A DNA stretch of 20,734 nt from Caldifarciminota bacterium (GTDB lineage: Bacteria; WOR-3; Hydrothermia; WGAB01), in assembly GCA_015489295.1 (NCBI GenBank), contig WGAB01000141.1, positions 1 through 20,734 on the forward strand, given 5' to 3'. The stretch's first letter is position 1, and every line of letters starts with the position of its first letter. The position numbers and the translations under genes are program-made. A model generated the notes under the pieces. That model saw only the letters and a list, made by a program, of their open reading frames with translations. It ran no database searches and had not been told where the DNA came from. Positions 1 through 8,141 of this stretch are shown here, piece by piece.

Positions 1-2
1 AG

Positions 3-470
3 TCCGAGTTTCTGTATCCCCTGTACCGCCTCCGGGAGGCGGGGTTTGACACCCGGATCGCCGCCCCGGAGCGCCGCACCTACAAGGGCAAAAACGGCCT
101 GCCCTTAAAGCCGGAGATCACCCTGGACGAAGTGGACCCCCAGGACCTGGACCTGGTGTTCATCCCCGGAGGCTACGCGCCCGACCGTCTGCGCCGCTCG
201 CCCCAGGTGCTGGAGATCGTGCGCACCGTGTACGAACGCGGCAAACCCGTGGTGACCATCTGCCACGGCCCCTGGGTGCTAATCTCCGCCGGCCTCGTGA
301 AGGGCAGAACTGTCACCGGCTACTTCGCCATCAAAGACGATCTCATCAACGCGGGGGCCCGGTACACCGGCAATCCCGTGGAGAAGGACGGCAACCTGTA
401 CACGGCCACCGATCCCCGGGCCATGCCCGAACTCTTTAAAACGCTCCTCAAGGACCTGGGCCTTGCGTAG
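3..470 (+). CDS. DJ-1/PfpI family protein, 5' partial
   Basis: The reading frame is open from the window edge to a TAG at 468-470, so the N-terminus lies outside the window. An internal GTG at 132 should not be taken as the start, because in-frame family-like sequence (REAGFDTRIAAPE, then NGLPLKPEITLDEVDP) lies upstream of it. The DJ-1/PfpI fold is shown by FIPGGYAPDRLR, the nucleophile-elbow motif VTICHGPWVLISAGLVKGR with the candidate catalytic Cys followed by His, and the ending LYTATDPRAMPELFKTLLKDL. The family includes PfpI-type peptidases, protein deglycases/glyoxalase III and chaperones, and the sequence does not separate these. The stop overlaps the next gene's TTG start by 8 nt, so the two are probably translationally coupled. 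Its relation to the lpt genes downstream is unknown. Confidence 0.88.
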   Translation, partial: SEFLYPLYRLREAGFDTRIAAPERRTYKGKNGLPLKPEITLDEVDPQDLDLVFIPGGYAPDRLRRSPQVLEIVRTVYERGKPVVTICHGPWVLISAGLVKGRTVTGYFAIKDDLINAGARYTGNPVEKDGNLYTATDPRAMPELFKTLLKDLGLA

Positions 471-1035
471 ATGGACGGTCCTCCTGGGGGTTGCCCTCCT
501 GGGGAGCGCCGGGTGCGACTGGTTCCGGCTCCGGGAGCCCCCCTTGCCTTCGGATACCGGCAATTTCTATTTTCCCGACTCGGCCCACAAGGTGCTGGAC
601 AACCTGGCTTCGGCCTTTAACGAGTTCAATCTGAGCCGGTACCTGCAGTCCTTTGCACCGGAATTCCGGTTCTACCCCGAAGACCGGCTGGTGAACGGCC
701 CCACCGGCGACCTGTACCGCAACTGGACCCTGGAGGTGGAGTCCACCCGGGTGCAGGCCCTGTTCCAGGTGCTGGACCTGGGGCACCAGCCCTCGCCTGT
801 GGTGTTCACCCTTTCCTACCGCCCCACCGACACCCTGACCGAGGAGATCCGGTTCCGTGCCCACTACAACCTGGAACTCTACCTGCTCCGGGAACCCCAC
901 CGCGTGGTGGCCGCCGGTTCCTCTCTCTTCGTGCTCCGCAAAGACCCGGCCGACCTCTGGCACCTGGAATCGTGGTACGACTGGGCCGACTCCGGGCAAC
1001 TCTCCATCGCCGAGGTCAAGGCCCAGGACTTCTGA
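463..1035 (+). CDS. NTF2-like lipoprotein in the lpt locus
   Basis: This is a 190-residue protein starting at a TTG that overlaps the previous stop. The N-terminus MRRWTVLLGVALLGSAGC is a good lipoprotein signal, with basic residues, a hydrophobic core and lipobox Ser-Ala-Gly-Cys at Cys18, so the mature protein should be lipid-anchored. The rest (AHKVLDNLASAFNEFNLSRYLQSF, APEFRFYPEDR, and a Trp-rich C-terminus WHLESWYDW) resembles small NTF2-like alpha+beta proteins common in FCB-type genomes. I cannot assign a ligand or reaction. Its position directly before the LptA-like gene and its 190-residue length match where LptC normally sits, but it lacks recognisable LptC sequence. TTG is supported by the overlap and by the intact signal peptide that follows immediately. 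Confidence 0.75.
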   Translation: MRRWTVLLGVALLGSAGCDWFRLREPPLPSDTGNFYFPDSAHKVLDNLASAFNEFNLSRYLQSFAPEFRFYPEDRLVNGPTGDLYRNWTLEVESTRVQALFQVLDLGHQPSPVVFTLSYRPTDTLTEEIRFRAHYNLELYLLREPHRVVAAGSSLFVLRKDPADLWHLESWYDWADSGQLSIAEVKAQDF

Positions 1036-1036
1036 G

Positions 1037-1936
1037 ATGCTGCAGGCCGGTTGGCTCCTCTGGCTCCTGGCCCAGCCCCCCTACCAGGGGTTTCGGGCCC
1101 AGTCTCTGGAGTTCCTGCGGCAGGATTCCCTGACCGTGCTGCACCTTACCGGCCAGGTGGAAATCACCCTGAACGAAGGCATCACCGCCTACGCCCAGGA
1201 GGCCTTTTACACCGAAAAAACGGGGCTGGCCCGGCTCCTGGGCGGGGTGCGGGTTTCCTTCCCGTGGGGCACCATTACTGCCCGCCGCCTGGTGTATCGC
1301 CAGTCCCTGAACCTCTCCCTTTTTGAGGACTCCGTGGTGGTCACCGACACCGGAGGCCGCCGGGTGGAGGCCCGCCGCCTGGCGTACCGACCGGACACCG
1401 CCTGGTTCCAGGCCCCCCGGCTCTTCGACCCCCGCCGAACCCTGCGGCTGGAGGCCGACACCGGCTGGGCCACCCAGCAGAGAGGGAAGTTCTGGCGCCA
1501 CGCCACCCTGTGGTGGCACGACTCCTCCGAGGTTCGGGCCGACACCCTGTGGCTTGTTGAGGACCCAGTGCTGGCTCACGGCCATGCCACCGTGCGCTCC
1601 GGTCGATTCCAGGGCCTGGCCGATCGGGTTAAAATAACGGAAACCTGGCTCCGGCTGGAGGATACCGCCCGCGTGTCCTGGGCGCGGAGCTGGCTGGAGG
1701 CCGCCACCGTGCAGATCTGGCAGGAAGACAGCACTCGATACCGCATCCAGGGGGTGGACGCCGCCCGACTGGAGGCCGTGGGGGAACGGGGTACCCTCCG
1801 GCTCACCGCCGACACCCTGTGGCTTTTGGTGGTGCGCGACACCCTGCAGAACCTCCGAGCCCGCTCGGTGCACACCGGCGAATACCGGGAAACCCCAAAG
1901 GAACCCGAAGATGGCGAAAACCCTGAGAACCCTTAA
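1037..1936 (+). CDS. lptA: LptA/OstA-like LPS-transport protein
   Basis: The 299-residue protein begins at ATG 1037, one base after the preceding TGA. Longer reading of this frame back to 857 lies inside the upstream gene and is rejected. LptA proteins are periplasmic OstA-fold beta-jellyrolls that bridge LPS from the inner-membrane LptBFG pump to outer-membrane LptD. The pattern here fits: repeated short strands of the type [43 protein letters not shown], with frequent 'A..A.Y' turns. At ~300 residues it is longer than classic LptA (~185) and may combine LptA- and LptC/OstA-type segments. The N-terminus [14 protein letters not shown] is hydrophobic but has no basic residue, so export is likely but not certain. 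Assignment rests mainly on fold-like repeats and on lptB and rpoN following, a widely conserved order. The last 26 nt overlap lptB. Confidence 0.72.
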   Translation: MLQAGWLLWLLAQPPYQGFRAQSLEFLRQDSLTVLHLTGQVEITLNEGITAYAQEAFYTEKTGLARLLGGVRVSFPWGTITARRLVYRQSLNLSLFEDSVVVTDTGGRRVEARRLAYRPDTAWFQAPRLFDPRRTLRLEADTGWATQQRGKFWRHATLWWHDSSEVRADTLWLVEDPVLAHGHATVRSGRFQGLADRVKITETWLRLEDTARVSWARSWLEAATVQIWQEDSTRYRIQGVDAARLEAVGERGTLRLTADTLWLLVVRDTLQNLRARSVHTGEYRETPKEPEDGENPENP

Positions 1937-2636
1937 GCTGCGGAAGTCCTTTGGTGGCCGCCCTGTGGTCAACGGCGTGTGCCTGGAGGTGCACCGGGGT
2001 GAGGTGGTGGGTCTGTTGGGGCCCAATGGCGCCGGCAAAACCACCACCTTTTACATGATCGTGGGGGCCCTGCGGCCCGACGGCGGCCACATCTTCCTGG
2101 ACGACACCGAAATCACCCGGCTTCCCATGTACCGCCGGGCCCGCATGGGCATCGGATACCTGCCCCAGGAGGCCTCGGTTTTCCGGAAACTGTCGGTGTA
2201 CGACAACATCTACGGCATCCTGGAGATCCGGGGTGTTCCGCCGGAGGAGGCCCGCCAGCGCACCGAGGAGGCCCTGCGGCAACTGGGCGTGGCCCATCTG
2301 CGGCACCAGAAGGGGTACCAGCTTTCTGGCGGCGAGCGGCGCCGGGTGGAAATCGCCCGGGCCCTGGTCCTGAACCCGGACTTCATCCTGCTGGACGAGC
2401 CCTTTACGGGCATCGATCCTAAAACCCGCCAGGAGATCCAGGGCATCATCCGTTCCCTTGCCGACCTGGGCATCGGGGTGCTGATCACCGACCACAACGT
2501 GCGCGAAACCCTGGAGATCACGGATCGCGCCTATATAATCTACGAGGGAAACATCCTGCTGGAGGGCACCTCCCAGATGCTGGTCCAGGATCCCAAAGCC
2601 CGGGAGGTGTACCTGGGAGAAAGGTTCCGGTTATGA
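1911..2636 (+). CDS. lptB: LPS export ABC transporter ATPase LptB
   Basis: This 241-residue cytoplasmic ATPase powers extraction of LPS from the inner membrane with LptFG. All ATPase motifs are present: Walker [10 protein letters not shown] (37-45), Q-loop Gln86 in [19 protein letters not shown], signature [15 protein letters not shown] (from 138), Walker B FILLDEP (158-164), and switch His195 in [13 protein letters not shown]. The [12 protein letters not shown] and [10 protein letters not shown] strings are diagnostic of LptB within the ABC superfamily, and the length is the family norm. It starts at ATG 1911 inside the end of the LptA-like gene and ends ATGA with rpoN (2633-2636), indicating coupled translation. 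LptF/LptG, its membrane partners, are not in the window. Confidence 0.96.
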   Translation: MAKTLRTLKLRKSFGGRPVVNGVCLEVHRGEVVGLLGPNGAGKTTTFYMIVGALRPDGGHIFLDDTEITRLPMYRRARMGIGYLPQEASVFRKLSVYDNIYGILEIRGVPPEEARQRTEEALRQLGVAHLRHQKGYQLSGGERRRVEIARALVLNPDFILLDEPFTGIDPKTRQEIQGIIRSLADLGIGVLITDHNVRETLEITDRAYIIYEGNILLEGTSQMLVQDPKAREVYLGERFRL

Positions 2637-4039
2637 GGATTCGCCAACGGTTGGAGGTCGGCCCCAGACTTCAGCACCGCCTGAAGCCCATCCCGATCCA
2701 GCTCCTGGAACAGGAACTGCTCCAGATCCCTCTGGTGGAGCTCGGTGCGCGGATCCAGGCAGAGGTGGAGCGGAACCCCTGCCTGGAAATCGAGGCCCCG
2801 GCCGCCCCGGCACAGGCGGAAATGCGCGAAAAACAGCGCGAAGAAGAGAGCCTGCGCCTGGCCGAGTTCGCCGGCGACGCCCGGCTTCCGGTGGGCATCG
2901 ATTCCGAGGATGAGGAGGCCGAGCAGGTTCCGGTGTTTACCGCACCACCCGTCAGCTTCTGGCGACGCCTGGAAATCCAGTTGAACCTGAATTTCCCCGA
3001 GGGTACCCCGGAACACCGGATCGCCCGGGCCATCCTGGACCATCTGAACCCCGAGGGGTTCCTGGAGACCCCGGTCGAAGACCTGGCCCGGAAAATCGGT
3101 GAGCCTGCCGAGCGGGTGGAACAGATCCGCCAGCGCATGTTCCGGGAATGGGACCCCACGGGCATCGCCGCCCGGGACCCCCGGGAGCTCTACCTGCTGC
3201 AGCTGGAGACCCTGGGATACCAGGATCATCCGGCGTACCGGCTGATCCGGGACCACTGGCCCCTGCTCCGCATGGGCGGCCTGCCGGCCGTACAGCCGGT
3301 GCTGGGTCTTTCCGATGAAGAGGCCGAAGAGATCCAGCACCTGTTCGACAGCCTGTACCCCAGCCCCCGGGCCAAGTATGGGGATACCGGTACCGAGGCG
3401 GCCTATGTGGTGCCCGAGGTGTTCTTCCGGGTGGTGGAGGGCCAGATCGTGGTGGAACTGGAAGAGTCCTTCGTACCCCGGGTCCGGCTCAGCCGGTACT
3501 ACGAGCGGCTGCTCAAGAGCCCGGAGACCGACCCCAAAACCCGTAAGTTTTTGCAGGAGCGCATCCAGCGGGCCCTGGAGTTCCTTCGGGCTCTGGACTC
3601 CCGGCGACAGAACATCCGCCGGGTCGCCGAGCTCATCGCCCAGACCCAGCGGGACTTCCTGTTGGGGCAGCGGGCCTTCCTGGTGCCCATGACCGAAACC
3701 GAGGCCGCCGAGCAGATCGGCACCTCGGTGTCCACCATCAGCCGGATCGTGCGGGATCGCTATGCCGATACCCCGGTGGGGGTTTTCGAACTCCGCTTTT
3801 TCTTCCGTCGGGGGGCCGGAGGGTCCCACCGGGTGGGCATCGATGAGGTCAAGGAACGGATCCGGGAACTGATCGCCCGGGAGGATCCCGGGCAACCGCT
3901 GACCGACGAGGCCCTGGCCCAAATCCTGCGAGAAGAATTCGGCCTGAGGATTTCCCGGCGGTCGGTCACCGAGTATCGCAAGGCCCTGGGAATCCCCAAG
4001 TCCAGCCGGCGCCGCCGGAAAAAGGAGAGCCTCCCATGA
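2633..4039 (+). CDS. rpoN: RNA polymerase sigma-54 factor RpoN
   Basis: The 468-residue sigma-54 directs RNA polymerase to -24/-12 promoters that need AAA+ activators. Region I is visible at the N-terminus ([19 protein letters not shown]..., [19 protein letters not shown]). It is followed by an acidic, variable region II (~55-105), then the core-binding domain including [14 protein letters not shown] (canonical 'DPxGVGARDL'). The helix-turn-helix is in [20 protein letters not shown], followed by [16 protein letters not shown]. The RpoN box is [10 protein letters not shown] (441-450), a variant of the usual ARRTVAKYRE. The C-terminus has an extra basic tail, [12 protein letters not shown]. It overlaps lptB and the following NYN gene through ATGA junctions. 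I saw no convincing -24/-12 promoter in the intergenic gaps of this window. Confidence 0.96.
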   Translation: MRIRQRLEVGPRLQHRLKPIPIQLLEQELLQIPLVELGARIQAEVERNPCLEIEAPAAPAQAEMREKQREEESLRLAEFAGDARLPVGIDSEDEEAEQVPVFTAPPVSFWRRLEIQLNLNFPEGTPEHRIARAILDHLNPEGFLETPVEDLARKIGEPAERVEQIRQRMFREWDPTGIAARDPRELYLLQLETLGYQDHPAYRLIRDHWPLLRMGGLPAVQPVLGLSDEEAEEIQHLFDSLYPSPRAKYGDTGTEAAYVVPEVFFRVVEGQIVVELEESFVPRVRLSRYYERLLKSPETDPKTRKFLQERIQRALEFLRALDSRRQNIRRVAELIAQTQRDFLLGQRAFLVPMTETEAAEQIGTSVSTISRIVRDRYADTPVGVFELRFFFRRGAGGSHRVGIDEVKERIRELIAREDPGQPLTDEALAQILREEFGLRISRRSVTEYRKALGIPKSSRRRRKKESLP

Positions 4040-4578
4040 ATCGATTTTCCGACCATCCCCGCCACGCCCGCCCTGTGCGCGTGGGGGTGTTCGTGGACGT
4101 ACAAAACCTTTTCTTCTCGGCCCGCGACCTCTTCGGCGGCAAAGTGGATTTCCAGAAACTGCTCCACGAAACCGTTCGGGATCGCACCCTGGTGGCCGCC
4201 CTGGCCTACGTGGCCGTGGCCGAGGATGTGGACATGACCTCCTTCCTGAACGTGCTGGAACACCTGGGCTACTATGTGCGGGTGAAGCCCATGAAAAAGC
4301 GGTCGGACGGATCTCTACGCGGCGACTGGAAGATCGGCATGACCGTGGATGCCCTGAGCCTGGCCCCCAAACTGGACGTGGCGGTGTTTGTCACCGGCGA
4401 CGGGGAATACGCCGAGCTGGCCCACGCCCTCAAGCGCTTCGGGGTGCTGGTGGAGGTGGCCTCCTTCCCCCGGAACACCTCCAAGGAACTCCGGCATGCC
4501 GCCGATCGCTTTGTGCCGCTGGGCCACAGCGTCATCATTGAACGCCCCCACGAAACCGAAGGAACCCCGCCGGAATAG
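4036..4578 (+). CDS. NYN-domain (LabA/DUF88-like) putative ribonuclease
   Basis: This is a 180-residue PIN-like fold protein of the NYN family, whose members are mostly metal-dependent RNases. The conserved acidic positions are present: Asp21 in VGVFVDVQNLFF, Asp105 in GDWKIGMTVDAL and Asp122 in FVTGDGEYAELA. The C-terminal half has the typical Rossmann-like strand and helix (RFGVLVEVASF, then SKELRHAADRFVPL). Length and motif order match single-domain LabA/DUF88 proteins. It is coupled to rpoN by ATGA and ends two bases before the TTG of waaA, so it is embedded in the envelope operon. The RNA target is unknown. In many proteobacteria the genes after rpoN are hpf, ptsN and rapZ, so this placement is distinctive. 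Confidence 0.88.
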   Translation: MNRFSDHPRHARPVRVGVFVDVQNLFFSARDLFGGKVDFQKLLHETVRDRTLVAALAYVAVAEDVDMTSFLNVLEHLGYYVRVKPMKKRSDGSLRGDWKIGMTVDALSLAPKLDVAVFVTGDGEYAELAHALKRFGVLVEVASFPRNTSKELRHAADRFVPLGHSVIIERPHETEGTPPE

Positions 4579-4580
4579 TC

Positions 4581-5759
4581 TTGCTGGCCGTTTATCACCT
4601 GATTCAGTGGCTGGCGCAGCCCCTGTTTCCCGTGTTGGAACCCCAGGCGGAGGGCGGGGTGTGGGTGCACGCGGTCTCGGTAGGGGAATTCATGGCCGTG
4701 TCGGGCCTGCTGCACCTGCTCCGACGCGAACATCCCCACCTGCCCCTTCTGCTCACCCTGTTTACCAAAAGCGGGGTTCAGCAGGCCCAGAAGGCCCTGG
4801 CCTCGGACCCGGGGATCCAGGTGGCCCGGTTCCCCGGAGATGCCCGGGGCCGCATCGATCGGGTGTACCGGCGGTTCCGGCCCCGGCTGCTCGTCATCGT
4901 GGAAACCGAACTCTGGCCCCACCTCATCCTGCGGGCCCGACACCACGGGGTGCCGGTGGTGCTGGTCAACGCCCGCCTGTCCCCCAAAAGCCTGCGGCGG
5001 TACCGGATGGTCCGGTACGCCCTGGCCCAGTTGCTCCATGCCTTTGACTGGATCCTGGCCCAGAGCGACGAAGAACGGCAGCGGTTCCTGTACCTGGGGG
5101 CCCCGGCCGAGCGGGTGCGGGTGACCGGCAACCTCAAGTACGACTTTGACGCCCGGCCGGTGAAACCCCTGCGCCGGGCAGACTTTGGGCTCTCGGACCA
5201 GCGTCCGCTCGTGATCTTCGGCAGCGTCCGTACCCGGGAGGAGGACGCCGTGCTCCAGGTGATCCAGACCCTGTGGCAACGGGGCGTCCAGGTGATCCTG
5301 GCTCCCCGACACCTCCTTCGGATCCGGTTCCTTAAGGAAAAACTCGCCCGCCGGGGCCTGCCCTACTTTCTGTGGAGCCGGGCTCCGGGCGAAGGGATCC
5401 TGCTGGTGGACACCCTGGGGGAACTCTGGCACCTGTACCAGCTGGCAGACCTCGCCTTCGTGGGCGGCACCCTGGCGCCCATCGGCGGCCACAGCCTGAT
5501 TGAGCCCGCGTACCACGGGGTGCCCGTGCTGTACGGCCCCTATGTGTTCCATGTCCAGGACATGGCTCGCGGGCTGGAACGCTTCGGGGGCGGCCGCCGG
5601 GTCCAGGACGCCCGGGAACTGGAACACTGGCTCCTGTATCTCCTGGACCATCCGGAGGAACGGCGGCGCATGGGCCAGAACGCCCGCAGGTTCGTGGACA
5701 CCTTCCGCGGGGCCACCCGCCGCACCTATGCATACCTGAGGCCCTACCTTCCATCATGA
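4581..5759 (+). CDS. waaA: 3-deoxy-D-manno-octulosonic acid (Kdo) transferase
   Basis: The enzyme transfers Kdo from CMP-Kdo to lipid A precursor at the inner face of the inner membrane. The 392-residue GT30 protein shows WVHAVSVGE with the likely catalytic base Glu36, VIVETELWPHLI (~106-116), VLVNARLSPKSLRRYRMV (~127-144), VTGNLKYDF (~177), and the CMP-Kdo-binding C-terminal stretch GGTLAPIGGHSLIEPAYHGV then YGPYVF (~294-325). A short hydrophobic N-terminus (YHLIQWLAQPLFPVL) replaces the longer membrane anchor and linker of E. coli WaaA (425 residues), giving a compact version. TTG 4581 lies two bases after the preceding stop. The gene ends ATGA with rsmI. Whether it adds one or several Kdo units cannot be told. 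Confidence 0.94.
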   Translation: MLAVYHLIQWLAQPLFPVLEPQAEGGVWVHAVSVGEFMAVSGLLHLLRREHPHLPLLLTLFTKSGVQQAQKALASDPGIQVARFPGDARGRIDRVYRRFRPRLLVIVETELWPHLILRARHHGVPVVLVNARLSPKSLRRYRMVRYALAQLLHAFDWILAQSDEERQRFLYLGAPAERVRVTGNLKYDFDARPVKPLRRADFGLSDQRPLVIFGSVRTREEDAVLQVIQTLWQRGVQVILAPRHLLRIRFLKEKLARRGLPYFLWSRAPGEGILLVDTLGELWHLYQLADLAFVGGTLAPIGGHSLIEPAYHGVPVLYGPYVFHVQDMARGLERFGGGRRVQDARELEHWLLYLLDHPEERRRMGQNARRFVDTFRGATRRTYAYLRPYLPS

Positions 5760-6463
5760 AGCCGGGAACCCTCTTTGTGGTGGCGCTTCCCATCGGCAAC
5801 CTGGGGGACCTTTCGCCCCGGGCCCGCGAGGTGCTGGCATCGGTGAACCTGATCCTGGCTGAGGACACCCGCCACACCGGCCGCCTGCTCCGGCAACTGG
5901 GCATTTCCACACCGCTGCTTTCGTACCATGAACACAACGAGGAGCGACGGGTGCCGGAGGTGTTGAAACATCTGCAGCAGGGAGCGTCGGTGGCCCTGGT
6001 GTCGGATGCCGGCACCCCCCTGGTGTCGGACCCCGGGTTCCGCCTGGTGCGGGCGGCGCGGGAGGCCGGCGTGCCCGTGATCCCGGTGCCCGGCCCCTCC
6101 GCCGTGATCGCCGCCCTGTCGGTGTCCGGGTTCCCCACCGACCGCTTTGCCTTTGAAGGATTCCCGCCCCGAAAACCTGGAAAATTAAAGCGCTACCTGG
6201 AGGATCTCCGGCACGAGGACCGTACCCTGGTGTTCTTTGAGAGCGTGCACCGGGTGGTGCGGTTCCTGGAAACCCTGCGGGAGACCTGGGGCGATGTGCC
6301 CGTGTTCGTGGCCCGCGAGATGACCAAACTCCACGAAACCTACCTGTACGGCCGGATTTCCGAGGTGTTGCCCCGGATCGTGCCCCGGGGCGAGTTCGTG
6401 GTGGTGGTACCCGGGAGGAAGTACCGTGAAAGACTGGAAAGAGAGCCTGCGGAAGGGGTTTGA
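5756..6463 (+). CDS. rsmI: 16S rRNA (cytidine1402-2'-O)-methyltransferase RsmI
   Basis: A tetrapyrrole-methylase-fold SAM enzyme that 2'-O-methylates C1402 in the ribosomal P site. Family motifs run in order: TLFVVALPIGNLGDLSPRA (5-23), AEDTRHTGRLL (~35-45), SYHEHNE, the SAM-binding VSDAGTPLVSDPG (~82-94), IPVPGPSAVIAAL, FEGFPPRK, ESVHRVV, VAREMTKLHET and the closing GEFVVVV. At 235 residues it lacks most of the ~40-residue C-terminal extension of the 280-residue E. coli protein. The ATG overlaps the waaA stop (ATGA), and the last 38 nt overlap the next gene. Confidence 0.95.
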   Translation: MKPGTLFVVALPIGNLGDLSPRAREVLASVNLILAEDTRHTGRLLRQLGISTPLLSYHEHNEERRVPEVLKHLQQGASVALVSDAGTPLVSDPGFRLVRAAREAGVPVIPVPGPSAVIAALSVSGFPTDRFAFEGFPPRKPGKLKRYLEDLRHEDRTLVFFESVHRVVRFLETLRETWGDVPVFVAREMTKLHETYLYGRISEVLPRIVPRGEFVVVVPGRKYRERLEREPAEGV

Positions 6464-7001
6464 TCCCCTGGTTCGGGCAATGGGCCGCGCCGGGGTCCAT
6501 CCCAATGTGCTGACCGTTGTCGGAACCCTCCTGGCCCTGATCCCGGCCTGGCTGCTGGTCCAACGCCGGTTCCTGGCCGCCGGCATCGCCCTTGCCCTCA
6601 CCACACCCTTTGACTTCCTGGACGGCCAACTGGCCCGGTATACCGGCAAAACCACCCGCTTCGGCGCCCTCCTGGATTCCACCTTGGACCGCGTGAGCGA
6701 GTACGTACTCTTCGGGGGCTACATCCTGTATTACCAGGGGCATCCGGCCCTGCAGGTGCAACTCTTTTTCCTCTTGATGTTTGCCCTGCTCGTAAGCTAC
6801 GTGCGGGCGAGGGGCGAGGGCCTGGGGGTGTCGGTGACCGCGGGTCCCATGGACCGCGCCGGCCGATACCTTGCCTATACCCTGCTCACCCTGGCCGGAC
6901 CCCGGGTGTTCGCCCTCGCAGTGCCGGTTTTGCTTGTACTGGTGGCCATTACCGTTGTTCGGCGTATGGCCGCCCTTTATAATTCGCTGAATTCCAAGTA
7001 A
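6426..7001 (+). CDS. CDP-alcohol phosphatidyltransferase, probably inositol-phosphate specific
   Basis: A 191-residue integral membrane enzyme of the CDP-alcohol phosphotransferase family, which joins a CDP-linked lipid to an alcohol. The signature is complete: Asp63-x2-Asp66-Gly67-x2-Ala70-Arg71-x8-Gly80-x3-Asp84-x3-Asp88 (within DFLDGQLAR... GALLDSTLDR). About six hydrophobic helices surround it. SYVRARGEGLG (~124-134) and GPMDRAGR resemble the stretch lining the acceptor pocket in phosphatidylinositol-phosphate synthases and PgsA. The next gene makes inositol-3-phosphate, so phosphatidylinositol-phosphate (or a related inositol phosphodiester) synthesis is the best inference. Phosphatidylglycerophosphate synthase is the main alternative. 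It starts at GTG 6426, deep inside rsmI; no other start keeps the N-terminal helix. Confidence 0.85.
   Translation: MKDWKESLRKGFDPLVRAMGRAGVHPNVLTVVGTLLALIPAWLLVQRRFLAAGIALALTTPFDFLDGQLARYTGKTTRFGALLDSTLDRVSEYVLFGGYILYYQGHPALQVQLFFLLMFALLVSYVRARGEGLGVSVTAGPMDRAGRYLAYTLLTLAGPRVFALAVPVLLVLVAITVVRRMAALYNSLNSK
6955..6983 (+). promoter_or_regulatory. Candidate sigma-70 promoter for inositol-3-phosphate synthase
   Basis: TTGTTC (6955-6960) and a perfect TATAAT (6978-6983) are separated by 17 bp, inside the last codons of the CDP-alcohol transferase gene and 31 bp upstream of the next ATG. The -35 matches consensus at only three positions, so the call depends on the -10 and spacing. Confidence 0.5.
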
Positions 7002-7013
7002 GGAGGCATTGGC

Positions 7014-8126
7014 ATGGCGGACAACAAGATTCGCGTGGCCATCATCGGCGTCGGAAACTGCGCGTCCAGCCTGGTACAGGGTGTGTACTTCTACAGGAAC
7101 GCCAAGGAAGACGAACAGATCCCCGGCATCATGCACCCGGTGCTCGGCAACTACCACATCCGCGATATTGAGTTTGTGGCTGCTGTGGATATCGATCGGC
7201 GGAAGGTGGGCAAGGACCTGGCCGAAGCCATCTTCGCACCCCCGAACAACACCTATAAGTTCACCGATGTGCCCAAAACCGGGGTCAAGGTGCTCCGGGG
7301 CATGACCCACGACGGCATCGGCAAGTACCTGGAGGGCGTCATCGAAAAGGCACCGGGCCCCACCGACGACATCGCCCGCATCTTCAGGGACGAGGGCGTG
7401 GATGTGGTGGTCAACTTCCTGCCTGTGGGCAGCGAAGAGGCCACCAAGTGGTATGTGGAACAGGTGCTCCAGGCCGGTGCGGCCTTTGTGAACGGCATCC
7501 CCGTCTTTATTGCTACCTCCCCCTACTGGTCCAAGCGCTTCAAGGAGGCAGGCCTGCCGCTTCTGGGCGATGACATCAAGAGCCAGGTGGGGGCCACCAT
7601 CCTGCATCGGACCCTGGTACAACTCTTCCTGGATCGCGGCGTGCGGCTGGACCGGACCTACCAGATCAACTTCGGCGGCAACACCGACTTCCTGAACATG
7701 CTGGAACGGGAACGCCTGCACTCCAAGAAGATCTCTAAAACCCAGGCGGTAACCTCGCTCCTGCCCTATGACATCGGCGAGGAGAATGTACACGTGGGGC
7801 CCTCGGACTACATCCCTTGGCTCAAGGACCGCAAGTGGTGCTACATCCGCATGGAAGGCACCACCTTCGGCAACGTACCCCTCAACCTGGAAGTGAAGCT
7901 GGAGGTTTGGGATTCCCCCAACTCCGCGGGCGTCATGATCGACGCCATTCGGTGCGCCAAGATCGCCAAGGACCGGGGCCTGGCCGGGCCCATCATCGAA
8001 CCCTCGGCCTACTTCTTCAAGTCGCCGCCCAAGCAGATCCCCGACTTCAAGGCCCGGGAACTCCTGGAGGCCTGGATCCGGGGTGAGGGATCGGAAAAGA
8101 AGGCCAAGGGCGGCAAGAAGTCCTAA
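7014..8126 (+). CDS. ino1: myo-inositol-1-phosphate (inositol-3-phosphate) synthase
   Basis: The NAD-dependent enzyme converts glucose 6-phosphate to 1L-myo-inositol 1-phosphate, the committed step to inositol. The 370-residue protein has the short actinobacterial/archaeal form rather than the ~510-residue eukaryotic form. Visible motifs are the Rossmann NAD loop [16 protein letters not shown] (8-23), [16 protein letters not shown], the active-site stretch [17 protein letters not shown] (185-201), [12 protein letters not shown] (218-229) with [10 protein letters not shown], and [16 protein letters not shown] near the C-terminus. It has a strong AAGGAGG ribosome site (7000-7006) 7 nt before ATG 7014 and its own candidate promoter upstream. 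A Lys/Gly-rich tail ([10 protein letters not shown]) closes the protein. Pairing with the preceding membrane transferase points to inositol lipid or phosphodiester synthesis. Confidence 0.95.
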   Translation: MADNKIRVAIIGVGNCASSLVQGVYFYRNAKEDEQIPGIMHPVLGNYHIRDIEFVAAVDIDRRKVGKDLAEAIFAPPNNTYKFTDVPKTGVKVLRGMTHDGIGKYLEGVIEKAPGPTDDIARIFRDEGVDVVVNFLPVGSEEATKWYVEQVLQAGAAFVNGIPVFIATSPYWSKRFKEAGLPLLGDDIKSQVGATILHRTLVQLFLDRGVRLDRTYQINFGGNTDFLNMLERERLHSKKISKTQAVTSLLPYDIGEENVHVGPSDYIPWLKDRKWCYIRMEGTTFGNVPLNLEVKLEVWDSPNSAGVMIDAIRCAKIAKDRGLAGPIIEPSAYFFKSPPKQIPDFKARELLEAWIRGEGSEKKAKGGKKS

Positions 8127-8141
8127 GCCCCTCGCGTTTGC

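Noticed and set aside
857..1036. Upstream extension of the LptA-like gene inside the NTF2-like lipoprotein gene
   Set aside because: The extension translates to Thr/Pro/Ser-rich shadow sequence and overlaps a real gene; ATG 1037 fits the junction.
2534..2539. Perfect TATAAT inside lptB
   Set aside because: No -35-like sequence lies 16-19 bp upstream, and it falls on conserved LptB codons (AYIIYEGN).
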